64,000 nt of DNA from Flavobacteriaceae bacterium UBA1903. Its GTDB lineage: Bacteria; Bacteroidota; Bacteroidia; Flavobacteriales; Flavobacteriaceae. Position 1 is the stretch's first letter, and every line of letters starts with the position of its first letter. The notes beneath the pieces were generated by a model. It worked only from the letters and a program-made list of their open reading frames with translations, had not been told where the DNA came from and did not search any database. Location of the stretch: assembly GCA_002337605.1 (NCBI GenBank), contig DDGL01000003.1:207537-271536 (forward strand), given 5' to 3'. This document shows positions 1-8,056 of the stretch, piece by piece. A program made the position numbers and the translations under genes.

Positions 1-1349
1 TTATTCTCCGAACCAGACATATCGCCCGGTGAAACATTTAGGTCTTTTGCTTTTTGATAGTAATTATAAAAGCGTGTAAACTCTACCGAAAAGAACTTTT
101 TAATTAACTCTTCCTTACTGAAGCCCTCTAAAGCATCATTAATTTGAGGAAGGTAAGCATCTATATCGTGATTAATTTCTGTTTCTTTTATATTATTTGC
201 AAGGTGCATTAACTGCTTTTCGCAAATTTCCATACCCGAAGGAATTTCTTTTTGCTGAAACTTCTGCTGAATAATCTTTTCGATCTGCTTGATCTTCCGC
301 GCTTCACTCTTCGAAACAATAACCATAGAAATACCATCTTTCCCGGCACGACCCGTACGCCCACTACGGTGGGTATAGGTTTCAATCTCGTCTGGAAGCT
401 GGTAGTTTATTACGTGTGTAATATCATCTACATCAATTCCGCGGGCTGCAACGTCTGTAGCAACCATCATTTGAATCTGGCGACTACGGAACTGTTTCAT
501 CACAATGTCCCGCTGGTTCTGGCTTAAATCTCCGTGAATAGCTCCTGCGCTGTACCCATCTGCAATGAGTTGCTCGGCTACTTTTTGAGTATCTCGCTTG
601 GTACGGCAAAATACTACCGAAAATATTTCAGGGTTTGCATCAGCCAGACGTTTTAATGCCTGGTATCGGTCTCTTGCGTTTACGGTATAAAACTCATGTG
701 ATACATTCTCAGAACCTACGTTTTTAGAACCTACAGTAATTTCAATAGGCTGGTGCATGAATTTTTTAGCTATAGTGGACACCTCTTTCGGCATGGTGGC
801 GCTAAACAACCATGTACTTTTCTCTTCTGGTGAATGCGATAAAATTTCAGTAATATCTTCATAGAAACCCATGTTCAACATTTCATCTGCTTCATCCAGC
901 ACACAGTATTCAATTTTTGAAATATCGATCATCCGGCGACCGATCATATCTTTCATCCTACCTGGGGTAGCAACGATAATCTGTGCGCCTTTTTTAATCT
1001 GTCTGGCTTGTTCAGTGATACTGGCACCTCCGTAAATCGCTACTACGTTTAAGCCTTTTAAGTGCTTTCCGTAGTTGTTCATTTCGTTGGTAATTTGCAT
1101 ACACAACTCACGCGTTGGTGAAAGGATAAGTCCTTGTGTGGTGCGGCTTTTCACATCAATTTTTTGCAGCATTGGAAAACCAAACGCTGCTGTTTTACCA
1201 GTTCCTGTTTGCGCCAGCGCTACAAGATCTGTTTCTTTCTGTAATAAAATTGGGATTGCTTTTTCTTGTACTTCACTTGGGGTTTCAAAGCCCATATCGG
1301 TAATAGCCTGTAGAAGATTTTCTTCCAGGCCTAAGTCTAAAAATGTCAT
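1..1349 (-). CDS. DEAD-box ATP-dependent RNA helicase (3' end outside window)
   Basis: About 449 residues are visible, and the reading frame is still open at base 1, so the C-terminus is missing. RecA-like domain 1 carries AQTGTGKTAAF (about residues 46-56), PTREL, the DEADEMLNMGF block and LFSATMP. Domain 2 ends with HRSGRTGRAGK. This set defines an ATP-dependent RNA-unwinding protein of the DeaD/CsdA type, which acts in cytoplasmic RNA remodelling, ribosome assembly or cold adaptation. The tail after the second RecA domain is acidic and helical; family members often continue into a DbpA-like RNA-binding domain, which cannot be checked here. The start ATG at 1349 fits the helicase Q-motif spacing. 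A TATCTTTG -7 element lies about 100 bp upstream. Confidence 0.93.
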   Translation of the reverse strand, partial: MTFLDLGLEENLLQAITDMGFETPSEVQEKAIPILLQKETDLVALAQTGTGKTAAFGFPMLQKIDVKSRTTQGLILSPTRELCMQITNEMNNYGKHLKGLNVVAIYGGASITEQARQIKKGAQIIVATPGRMKDMIGRRMIDISKIEYCVLDEADEMLNMGFYEDITEILSHSPEEKSTWLFSATMPKEVSTIAKKFMHQPIEITVGSKNVGSENVSHEFYTVNARDRYQALKRLADANPEIFSVVFCRTKRDTQKVAEQLIADGYSAGAIHGDLSQNQRDIVMKQFRSRQIQMMVATDVAARGIDVDDITHVINYQLPDEIETYTHRSGRTGRAGKDGISMVIVSKSEARKIKQIEKIIQQKFQQKEIPSGMEICEKQLMHLANNIKETEINHDIDAYLPQINDALEGFSKEELIKKFFSVEFTRFYNYYQKAKDLNVSPGDMSGSEN

Positions 1350-1445
1350 AAAAAATAATAAATGTTTATGTGTACTTACTGAAGCATCTCGACAAATAAA
1401 CATCACTTCGTGTAGTACTACCTCACCCTGAGGATTTTCAAGGCG

Positions 1446-1453
1446 CAAAGATA
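1446..1453 (-). promoter_or_regulatory. Probable -7 element for the helicase gene
   Basis: The minus strand reads TATCTTTG followed by CG, a perfect match to the Bacteroidota -7 consensus TAnnTTTG. No clear -33 TTG is seen at normal spacing. The predicted leader is about 90 nt. Confidence 0.5.
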
Positions 1454-1498
1454 GTCTTTAAATACGGATTGTAAGCAGTATTGGGTTTTTATTAAGTT

Positions 1499-2074
1499 TT
1501 ATACTTTGGACAAGTACGAAATTAGTTGTCGCATTGCCTTTCCTCTATGGCCTATCCTGCTTTTATCTTCCATGCTCATTTCTGAAAAAGTTTCAGTAAA
1601 GTCCGTGGGAAGGAATATTGGGTCATATCCAAACCCCTTATCACCTCGTCTTACTTTGGTAATTGTTCCTTCACAAACCCCAAGAAATAGTACAGATTCA
1701 ACGTTTATAGAAAGCGCAATGGCTGTTTTAAATCTGGCAGAACGGTTTTCTTTACCGGCGAGGTTTTTTAGTAATTTATCAATATTATCTTCAGAGTTTT
1801 TGTTTTCTCCGGCGTAGCGTGCACTAAAAACTCCTGGTTCGCCATTTAATGCTGAAACTTCCAAACCGGTATCGTCTGCAAAACAATCTAAACCATAGTG
1901 GCTTCGAACATACTCTGTTTTTAAAACCGCGTTGCCTTCTATAGTAGCTGCTGTTTCAGGGATATCATCGGTACAGTTTATATCGGTTAAACTAAGCAGT
2001 TCAATATGTGAAGGGAGTAAGAGTTTTACTTCTTTGAATTTATTTTGATTGTGCGTGGCAAAAACAAGTTTCAT
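1499..2074 (-). CDS. rdgB: XTP/dITP diphosphatase (RdgB/HAM1 family)
   Basis: This 191-residue protein has the full RdgB/HAM1 layout: N-terminal THNQNKFKE nucleotide-binding loop, FADDTGLEV with the catalytic acidic residues, GVFSARYAG, and the C-terminal GFGYDPIF and MSMEDKSRIGHRGKA blocks. The family hydrolyses dITP, XTP and ITP to monophosphates plus pyrophosphate, which keeps deaminated purines out of nucleic acids. Length is normal. The gene stands alone, with an AT-rich gtacgatttacgattt-type repeat immediately upstream of the start. Confidence 0.95.
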   Translation of the reverse strand: MKLVFATHNQNKFKEVKLLLPSHIELLSLTDINCTDDIPETAATIEGNAVLKTEYVRSHYGLDCFADDTGLEVSALNGEPGVFSARYAGENKNSEDNIDKLLKNLAGKENRSARFKTAIALSINVESVLFLGVCEGTITKVRRGDKGFGYDPIFLPTDFTETFSEMSMEDKSRIGHRGKAMRQLISYLSKV

Positions 2075-2082
2075 TTCAATGT

Positions 2083-2101
2083 ACGATTTACGATTTACGA
2101 A
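2083..2101. repeat. Short dispersed repeat, gtacgatttacgattt type
   Basis: A tandem of tacgattt units lies just before the rdgB start. Related runs occur before rimO (37232-37333), and a similar-looking sequence sits inside the cobalamin riboswitch (13475-13511). It is non-coding and of unknown function. Confidence 0.5.
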
Positions 2102-2232
2102 ATTAGAAATATTTGGTTCGTTCTCTCTACAATTGTGAATACTTTACGAAAGTAAACAAGCACTCGTCCCTTGCCCTTTTTCCGCTATAAAAAGCACAGC
2201 ATCCTCACCTCTCAGAAATCAAGACTACAAAA

Positions 2233-2262
2233 AAGCGTTCTAGAGACTAATCCCTAGAATGC
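2233..2262 (-). terminator. Intrinsic terminator overlapping the end of the VOC gene
   Basis: Inverted repeat gcgttctag / ctagaatgc (one G-U pair) with a 10-nt loop. On the minus strand a T-run follows immediately. The right arm overlaps the last codons of the VOC protein. Confidence 0.7.
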
Positions 2263-2621
2263 AATGCAACTCTATTTCCTTCAGAATCTTCAAAGGCAGC
2301 CATATACCCGTGCTCTGGTGAGATTTGCGTTTTTTCTTTCAGAATTGTACCGCCAGCATCTGGTATTCGGTTTAGTTCGTTTTGAAGGTCCGGACAAGTA
2401 ATGTACACTAAGGTACCATCGTAGCTAGGGACATAGCTCTCATATTTCATCAGAGAACCTGTAGCTCCGTATACATCACCCCCATTAGGGAAAAAGCCCA
2501 TTAGGGCACCCCCCATATCTTGGATTTCTATCTTACAATCGAGCACAGTTCCATAAAACTTAGCAGCTCTTTCCATATCATTTACTGGGATTTCAAACCA
2601 GCCTACTGTATTGTATTTCAT
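2247..2621 (-). CDS. VOC-family (glyoxalase-like) protein
   Basis: A 124-residue single-module vicinal-oxygen-chelate protein. The N-terminus (TVGWFEIPVNDMERAAKFY) is the hallmark betaalphabetabetabeta entry strand and helix, and the C-terminus (FEDSEGNRVALHSRD) is the second metal-side strand. VOC proteins may be dioxygenases, isomerases or antibiotic-binding proteins, and the substrate cannot be told here. The next gene upstream on the strand starts 5 nt away, suggesting co-transcription with the small hypothetical and SRPBCC genes. Confidence 0.85.
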   Translation of the reverse strand: MKYNTVGWFEIPVNDMERAAKFYGTVLDCKIEIQDMGGALMGFFPNGGDVYGATGSLMKYESYVPSYDGTLVYITCPDLQNELNRIPDAGGTILKEKTQISPEHGYMAAFEDSEGNRVALHSRD

Positions 2622-2626
2622 TTTGT

Positions 2627-2965
2627 CTAGAGTTTAGAGAGAATGACATCTCTTGTTTTAATTATGTTTTTCCAGTCACAGTTGTTTAATAATAAGATAA
2701 CCGTATTCGTTCCATACTTAAATCTAATTTGCCTGCCATCTTCCTGGAGTGAATCTCCACTCGCTTCTAAAAAAACACCCAGAATAAAATCGAAAAGCGT
2801 CAACCACCAGTTATACGATCGTTCTCTGGCTTCAAGGTTTGATACGTTATGGTATTCAAAAAAACTACTTGTATTGTCTTCTGAAGCATCGGTAAATTGA
2901 AACCCGTTCTTTAAAAAACGAAATTCCAGTAATGGCTCTTTCCGCAATAAAAATTGTTCCTCCAT
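2627..2965 (-). CDS. Hypothetical protein, 112 aa
   Basis: I do not recognise a family. The protein is soluble, has no signal peptide or membrane segment, and is rich in aromatic residues, with a central YNWWLTLFDFILGVF stretch. It lies between the SRPBCC gene (whose stop abuts this start) and the VOC gene, with only a few bases at each junction. That arrangement supports it as a real gene in a three-gene operon. Confidence 0.65.
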   Translation of the reverse strand: MEEQFLLRKEPLLEFRFLKNGFQFTDASEDNTSSFFEYHNVSNLEARERSYNWWLTLFDFILGVFLEASGDSLQEDGRQIRFKYGTNTVILLLNNCDWKNIIKTRDVILSKL

Positions 2966-3490
2966 TTAGGATTCTAAAACTTTTTTCAAATCTTCAAGCC
3001 CTTCCTCAAAATCTTTTCCTACGGCTTTATCCATATTGTACGCAAGCATCATAACGTTAAAAGGAACTTTGTGCTTACCAGTGAACCCCCACGTGACTTT
3101 AGTTCCTTCACCAACTTTTTCGGTTAACAAATAGGCATCACTTTGCGACTTAAAGGGTCTCAAGAACCTGATGTTTGTGTCTACTCTTTTATTTTCTGAA
3201 AGTCCCATAAGCTCTTGCTCACCCGCGCCTACGTTTTTGTGGTTGCTATCCCACTTTGCAATAAAGCCTACGGTACCATCCGTGCCCACGAACTCCTGGT
3301 GCATTGTTGGGTCTTTTTTCTTCCAAGGTGACCAATGATCCTGATTTTTTATAAGTTTTAAGTAGTTGTAAACTTCAGGAAGCGGACGGTTAACCAGTAT
3401 AGAACGCTGTACATTATAGGTTCTGGGAGCCACTAAAACCAGGATAACTAAGAAGGCAACAATAGCCAGAAAAATATAAAGAACCATCAT
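2966..3490 (-). CDS. Membrane-anchored SRPBCC (START-like) protein
   Basis: 174 residues. An N-terminal hydrophobic segment (about 3-22, ending LVLVAPRTYNVQRS) is followed by a polyketide-cyclase/SRPBCC fold: the INRP-type strand, the NQDHWSPWKKKDP helix region and a closing amphipathic helix near the C-terminus (NMDKAVGKDFEEGLEDLKK). SRPBCC domains enclose hydrophobic ligands, and Bacteroidota have many such proteins of unknown ligand. It is first in a tight three-gene group with the hypothetical and VOC genes. Confidence 0.85.
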   Translation of the reverse strand: MMVLYIFLAIVAFLVILVLVAPRTYNVQRSILVNRPLPEVYNYLKLIKNQDHWSPWKKKDPTMHQEFVGTDGTVGFIAKWDSNHKNVGAGEQELMGLSENKRVDTNIRFLRPFKSQSDAYLLTEKVGEGTKVTWGFTGKHKVPFNVMMLAYNMDKAVGKDFEEGLEDLKKVLES

Positions 3491-3519
3491 AATGGGTTGG
3501 GTTTATTTGTAAGTTCAAG

Positions 3520-4188
3520 TTACAACTTTTTATTTTCTTGAAATCGTTCAATAATCTCCTTTTGACTTTTAATAGTACGTTTCATCCACTCCATTTCTAT
3601 ATCAAATTTTTCTGCTGAAGAAAGTTGCCAGGGTATATCGGTTTGCTTTAACCGGGTTACCACATCCTGTAAAATAATTGCCGCAGAAACCGAAATGTTT
3701 AAGCTTTCAGTAAAGCCATACATTGGTATTTTCAGGAATCCATCTGCAGCATCTAGTACGGTATCACTTAAACCCTCACTCTCTTTTCCGAAGAAAAAGG
3801 CTGCTTTCTTACTCACATCAAATTCATGTAAAAAAGTAGATTCGTTATGTGGTGTCGTAGCAATAAGCTGATAGCCTTTTTGCTTTAAATCTGCCATGCA
3901 ATCCTTAATATTATTCTTTCGCTGTAACGTGACCCATTTTTGGGCACCCATTGCTATTTCTTTATCTATACGCTTTCCTAGCTTTTCTTCTACCACATAC
4001 AAATCCTGAATTCCAAACACATCGCAGGTACGCATCACAGCACTGGTATTGTGAAGCTGGTACACATCTTCCGTCACCACTGTAAAATGACGGGTACGTT
4101 TTGAGAGTATTTCAGTAAAGAGCGCCTTTCGCCTATCGGTAAGGTAGCCCTGTAGGTAGTTGAATAGTTCTTGGTCTGGATTGCTCAT
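3520..4188 (-). CDS. trmH: TrmH/SpoU-family RNA 2'-O-methyltransferase
   Basis: 222 residues. The N-terminal half has TVVTEDVYQLHNTSAVMRTCD (motif 1, with the Asn/Arg typical of Gm18 enzymes). The C-terminal half has FFFGKESEGLSD (motif 2) and MYGFTESLNISVSAAI (motif 3), which form the SAM-binding trefoil knot. The closest match from memory is TrmH, which methylates the 2'-OH of G18 in tRNA; another SpoU target such as rRNA remains possible. There is no N-terminal L30e-like domain. The upstream region contains a 7-bp tandem repeat array. Confidence 0.88.
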   Translation of the reverse strand: MSNPDQELFNYLQGYLTDRRKALFTEILSKRTRHFTVVTEDVYQLHNTSAVMRTCDVFGIQDLYVVEEKLGKRIDKEIAMGAQKWVTLQRKNNIKDCMADLKQKGYQLIATTPHNESTFLHEFDVSKKAAFFFGKESEGLSDTVLDAADGFLKIPMYGFTESLNISVSAAIILQDVVTRLKQTDIPWQLSSAEKFDIEMEWMKRTIKSQKEIIERFQENKKL

Positions 4189-4230
4189 AAGATTACGAAA
4201 TTACTGAAATTATTTTTCAGGTAATAGGAA

Positions 4231-4282
4231 TGAGGTGTGAGGTGTGAGGTGTGAGGTGTGAGGTGTGAGGTGTGAGGTGTGA
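4231..4282. repeat. 7-bp tandem repeat (tgaggtg) x7 plus 3 bases
   Basis: Seven perfect head-to-tail copies of the heptamer tgaggtg (4231-4279) followed by tga. The array lies in the divergent intergenic region between trmH and the sirtuin gene. Perfect identity suggests an actively slipping or recent array. Because 7 is not a multiple of 3 and the array is non-coding, any effect would be on promoter spacing or a leader. Confidence 0.95.
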
Positions 4283-4377
4283 AAAATAGTTTAGGTAGCC
4301 GACTCCCTAATTACCCAATTATCTAGTTCACAATTTTACCAGTATCTTAGTCAGCTCAATCACTTAAGTATTAAATT

Positions 4378-5058
4378 TTGAAGATAGCAGTACTCACAGG
4401 AGCAGGAGTAAGTGCCGAAAGCGGCCTCAAAACTTTTCGGGATAGTAACGGCCTATGGGAAGGGCACGACGTGATGAGCGTTGCTTCACCACAGGGATTT
4501 GCAAACGACCCGGCATTGGTGCTGGATTTTTACAATCAGCGCCGTAAACAATTGCTGGAAGTATCACCAAATGCAGCACATAAAGCGTTGGCGCAGTTGG
4601 AAAACAAGCACGATGTAACGATTATAACTCAAAATGTGGACGATCTCCACGAACGCGCAGGAAGTACGAATGTGTTACACCTTCACGGAGAATTATTAAA
4701 AGTACGTAGCACTTTTGATGAAGATTTAATTCTGGATTGGAAAACAGACCTCAACATTGGAGATTTTTGTGAGCACAACCATCAATTACGGCCGCATATT
4801 GTATGGTTTGGAGAAGCCGTTCCCCTTATTGAAGTTGCTGCAGAAATCGTGGAGCAAGCAGACGCTGTAATAATAGTTGGCACCTCTATGCAAGTCTATC
4901 CTGCTGCAGGACTTATACAATATGCCCGTGAAGATGCTCTGTGCTATTTTGTAGATCCCCATCCCTCTATACAGAGTAATTCACGAATTACTGTTATTGC
5001 CGAAAAAGCTTCTACGGGAGTTCCTAAGGTCATGAAAGCAATTGAAAAACTCAGCTAA
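4378..5058 (+). CDS. cobB: NAD-dependent protein deacylase, sirtuin class III-like
   Basis: 226 residues. Sirtuin core: GAGVSAESG (8-16) NAD loop, TQNVDDLHERAG (84-95), catalytic His103 in HLHGEL, and GTSMQVYPAAGL near the end. The FYNQRR segment gives the Tyr-x-x-Arg pair (Y52, R55) that marks class III (SIRT5/CobB-like) enzymes preferring succinyl or malonyl lysine. The usual four zinc-binding cysteines are missing: only one Cys is seen in the small-domain region. The start must be the TTG at 4378, because the next ATG would delete the NAD loop. It overlaps the next gene by 17 bp. Confidence 0.9.
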   Translation: MKIAVLTGAGVSAESGLKTFRDSNGLWEGHDVMSVASPQGFANDPALVLDFYNQRRKQLLEVSPNAAHKALAQLENKHDVTIITQNVDDLHERAGSTNVLHLHGELLKVRSTFDEDLILDWKTDLNIGDFCEHNHQLRPHIVWFGEAVPLIEVAAEIVEQADAVIIVGTSMQVYPAAGLIQYAREDALCYFVDPHPSIQSNSRITVIAEKASTGVPKVMKAIEKLS

Positions 5059-5632
5059 TTTGAACTCAGCCCTATTCCAACAAATAAACTACGAAAAAGC
5101 GTACCGGGAAAACAGGTTAAAAGCTGCCAATTGGGTGTTGGAACACCCTGAAACCCTAGAGGAACTGCTCCAGTTTTGTTTTCACGAAGACACCAAGCTG
5201 GCTACCAAGGCTACCTGGGTATTAGAATTTGTGTGCCGAAAAAACATTCAATTAATTTTTCCTTACCTGGATTTTATTTTTGAAAAGCTGCCCGCTGCCA
5301 AAAGCGACGGACAGGTACGTTCCTTCGGGTTGATTTGTGAATTAATCACTATTGGCTATTACCAGAAGAAACAGAAGGAGTATCGGGAAGCGCTCACTCA
5401 AAAACATAAGGAAGTCATGACCGAATGCTGCTTTGACTGGATGATCACCAATCAAAAGGTCGCCTGCCAGGCCCGCGCTATGACCGCTCTCTATTTTTTG
5501 GGAACAGAAGCAGCTTGGATTCACCCGGAACTGGCTAGTATCATTCAGCAAAATTTATCAGAAGGAAGTGCCGGGTATGTTAATCGCGGACAAAAGACGT
5601 TGGATTTAATTTCAGCATGTTCGAAAGGGTAG
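5042..5632 (+). CDS. Helical (HEAT-like) protein of unknown function
   Basis: 196 residues, almost all amphipathic helix. Repeating units such as AANWVLEHPETLEELLQFC and KATWVLEFVCRKN look HEAT/ARM-like. No catalytic motif is visible. The longest frame starts at TTG 5042 inside the end of the sirtuin gene; a second in-frame TTG at 5060, right after the sirtuin stop, is an equally good start and would remove six residues. Overlap or abutment suggests translational coupling. It sits directly upstream of purB, but a promoter-like element between them suggests that purB can be transcribed separately. Confidence 0.75.
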   Translation: MKNSANLNSALFQQINYEKAYRENRLKAANWVLEHPETLEELLQFCFHEDTKLATKATWVLEFVCRKNIQLIFPYLDFIFEKLPAAKSDGQVRSFGLICELITIGYYQKKQKEYREALTQKHKEVMTECCFDWMITNQKVACQARAMTALYFLGTEAAWIHPELASIIQQNLSEGSAGYVNRGQKTLDLISACSKG

Positions 5633-5776
5633 TTTGGCTTTTTCAACAGAGATCCCAGAGAAATGTAGCACCCTTTAAAATTCTACTTTTATTCCTTCCC
5701 GAAGAACCGGCGGGTTTTAATTTTCACTATCAAAAATTCCTACCTCGGCAGTCGCACTTCGTACTTTCATATTTTG

Positions 5777-5784
5777 TATCTTTG
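5777..5784 (+). promoter_or_regulatory. Probable -7 element for purB
   Basis: TATCTTTG followed by C, a perfect TAnnTTTG match 55 bp before the purB ATG. No convincing -33 TTG at the expected distance. Confidence 0.55.
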
Positions 5785-5838
5785 CACCTTTATTTTCCGA
5801 AGTAAAATCACTACGGAACACCTTTAAAAATTACAACC

Positions 5839-7182
5839 ATGTCTATCCAAGCCTTACAAGCTATTTCGCCTATAGACGGGCGTTATGCTTCCAAAACTGC
5901 ATCACTCATTCCGTTTTTTTCGGAAGAAGCCCTTATAAAATATCGCGTACACGTAGAGATTGAATATTTTATTGCACTGGTAGAGCTTCCCTTACCACAA
6001 TTAAAAGACTTTGACACAGCCCTGTTTTCAGAACTAAGAGAATTGTATACCAAATTTTCTACTGAAGATGCACAACACATCAAGGATACCGAAAAAGTGA
6101 CCAATCACGATGTGAAAGCCGTGGAGTATTTCATCAAGGAAAAGTTTGATGCGCTTGGTTTGCAGCAGTACAAAGAGTTTATCCATTTTGGATTGACGTC
6201 TCAGGATATTAACAATACTGCTATTCCGTTGTCTTTAAAAGACGCGATGAATGAAGCGTATGTACCACAGTTTATTGAAGTAAAAAATAAATTGAAGGAG
6301 TTGGCTACAGAATGGGTAGCCGTTCCCATGCTGGCCAGAACACACGGACAGCCTGCATCTCCTACCCGACTGGGGAAAGAGCTAGATGTTTTTGTGGTAC
6401 GTCTGGAAGAACAATTCGATTTGCTGAATAATATTAAAAGCGCTGCCAAATTTGGAGGTGCCACAGGAAATTTCAACGCACATAAAGTAGCGTATCCGTC
6501 CATAGACTGGAAGGCCTTTGGAACTTCGTTTGTACAGGAACGACTGGGCTTGCACCACTCCTTCCCAACAACCCAGATTGAGCATTACGACCATATGGCG
6601 GCCTTGTTTGATTGCTTAAAACGCATCAATACTATAATTTTGGATCTGGATCGTGATATTTGGACCTATGTTTCTATGGATTACTTTAAGCAGAAAATTA
6701 AAAAAGGAGAAGTGGGCTCCAGTGCGATGCCGCACAAAGTAAACCCTATAGATTTTGAAAACAGCGAAGGGAACCTTGGGATTGCAAATGCCGTTTTTGA
6801 ACATCTTTCGGCAAAATTACCAGTAAGCCGTTTGCAACGTGATTTAACAGATAGTACGGTATTGAGAAATATTGGTGTGCCAATGGGACACACCTTAATT
6901 GCTTTTGCTTCTACACTAAAAGGCTTAAATAAGTTATTACTGAACGAAACCAAATTTGAGCAAGACCTTGAAAACAACTGGGCCGTAGTTGCAGAAGCCA
7001 TTCAAACTATTTTAAGACGTGAAGCCTATCCAAATCCGTATGAAGCACTGAAAGGATTGACGCGAACCAATGAAGCCATCACCCAAAAATCAATGGCCGA
7101 CTTTATTGAAACACTGGATATTTCAGAAGAAGTAAAAGCAGAGATGCGCGTGATCACACCATCAAATTATACAGGAATTTAA
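5839..7182 (+). CDS. purB: Adenylosuccinate lyase
   Basis: 447 residues. It has the fumarase/aspartase-superfamily signature GSSAMPHKVNPIDFENSEGN and the THGQPASPT catalytic-His region, and opens with LQAISPIDGRYASKT, typical of bacterial PurB. It catalyses two steps: SAICAR to AICAR in purine synthesis, and adenylosuccinate to AMP plus fumarate. Length and ends are normal. It is followed at once by a strong hairpin terminator. Confidence 0.97.
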   Translation: MSIQALQAISPIDGRYASKTASLIPFFSEEALIKYRVHVEIEYFIALVELPLPQLKDFDTALFSELRELYTKFSTEDAQHIKDTEKVTNHDVKAVEYFIKEKFDALGLQQYKEFIHFGLTSQDINNTAIPLSLKDAMNEAYVPQFIEVKNKLKELATEWVAVPMLARTHGQPASPTRLGKELDVFVVRLEEQFDLLNNIKSAAKFGGATGNFNAHKVAYPSIDWKAFGTSFVQERLGLHHSFPTTQIEHYDHMAALFDCLKRINTIILDLDRDIWTYVSMDYFKQKIKKGEVGSSAMPHKVNPIDFENSEGNLGIANAVFEHLSAKLPVSRLQRDLTDSTVLRNIGVPMGHTLIAFASTLKGLNKLLLNETKFEQDLENNWAVVAEAIQTILRREAYPNPYEALKGLTRTNEAITQKSMADFIETLDISEEVKAEMRVITPSNYTGI

Positions 7183-7188
7183 ACAAAA

Positions 7189-7219
7189 AAGACCTTGAGT
7201 CAATAGTGCTCAAGGTCTT
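7189..7219 (+). terminator. Intrinsic terminator after purB
   Basis: Perfect 11-bp inverted repeat aagaccttgag / ctcaaggtctt with a 9-nt loop, starting 6 nt after the purB stop. Confidence 0.8.
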
Positions 7220-7220
7220 A

Positions 7221-7393
7221 TATAATTCGTTAATCTACCCTATCCAATGCAGGATCTCCGATTAACTTAAAGTCCTGTTACATAAATACTTTGGGGCGAG
7301 TTAAAGGACTTTCAATGAGTACTTTTCAAAGCCTGTGCCAAACCTCTAAAAATGGCAAATGTGTTAGTTTTCTTAGTTTTTAAGTCAATAAAA
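7221..7393. other. Intergenic stretch without recognised features
   Basis: Between the purB terminator and the terminator of the facing DUF4252 operon I see no ORF, RNA gene or repeat. This is the middle of a 320-bp convergent gap. Confidence 0.6.
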
Positions 7394-7420
7394 AAAGCTT
7401 CAGCAAAACGCTGAAGCTTT
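7394..7420 (-). terminator. Terminator of the ECF sigma/DUF4252 operon (likely bidirectional)
   Basis: Perfect 11-bp stem aaagcttcagc / gctgaagcttt with a 5-nt loop. T-rich tracts follow on both strands, so it can stop the minus-strand sigma operon and any read-through from purB. Confidence 0.8.
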
Positions 7421-7502
7421 TCCTTTTTCAACCAAACACGAATCACTGAGTTTGTATTAAAAAATATTGATATCTCACCAAAACGGTGATTTACACAATT
7501 TA

Positions 7503-8054
7503 TTATTCCAATTGCATATCAAACATATTTCCTATGCTTTTAAGCTGCGAAGGATCTATATCGCCTCTGTCTATAGAGTTCATCAGTTTCAATAAATTGT
7601 CTGGTTCCATGTTATCTCCAATAAGACGGAAAATCGCGAATCCTTTTTCGCTGTCACTTGCAAACACAATAAGTTCGTCAATGGCTTCTTCTTCACCAGT
7701 GTACTTTAAGGTAGCACCGCTTTTGTTAGACCCCATTTTCATCAACGTCTGGTACTTTTCATTCGCTAAGATGGCTTGTACTTTTTTACGTTCAACATCA
7801 TACTCCGCAGTATTCCCTTTTAAAGGATAGGCCACCACATTTATTTTCTTCACAGAATTAAGTACTTCTTTCTCTTCTTGTGTAAAGTTGGCGTCTTCAC
7901 TCTGCAAAAGACTGGTGGCGAGGTCTATTTTTAGAAACTTATCGTCGTCCTGTTTTTCTACCAGGTATTTTTGAAGCGAAGGCTCACTATTACAAGAGAT
8001 CATGCTTAATGCAATCAAGCCAAGTCCTACTATATATTTTATCACTGTTGTCAT
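7503..8054 (-). CDS. DUF4252 lipoprotein
   Basis: 183 residues. The SPII signal ends LGLIALSMISC, with lipidated Cys at about residue 21. The mature part has the DUF4252 pattern: repeated KKINVVAYPLK-type strands, a GxTLKYTGEEEAIDELIVFASD segment and a C-terminal LLKLMNSIDRGDIDPSQL helix. The function is not known. It is the last gene of the ECF sigma operon, 2 nt after the other DUF4252 gene. Being a predicted lipoprotein while its neighbour has an ordinary signal peptide suggests paired membrane-bound and soluble periplasmic forms. Confidence 0.85.
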   Translation of the reverse strand: MTTVIKYIVGLGLIALSMISCNSEPSLQKYLVEKQDDDKFLKIDLATSLLQSEDANFTQEEKEVLNSVKKINVVAYPLKGNTAEYDVERKKVQAILANEKYQTLMKMGSNKSGATLKYTGEEEAIDELIVFASDSEKGFAIFRLIGDNMEPDNLLKLMNSIDRGDIDPSQLKSIGNMFDMQLE

Positions 8055-8056
8055 AA

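Noticed and set aside
4231..4282. CRISPR array
   Set aside because: Units are only 7 bp with no spacers; it is a simple tandem repeat. No cas genes are present.
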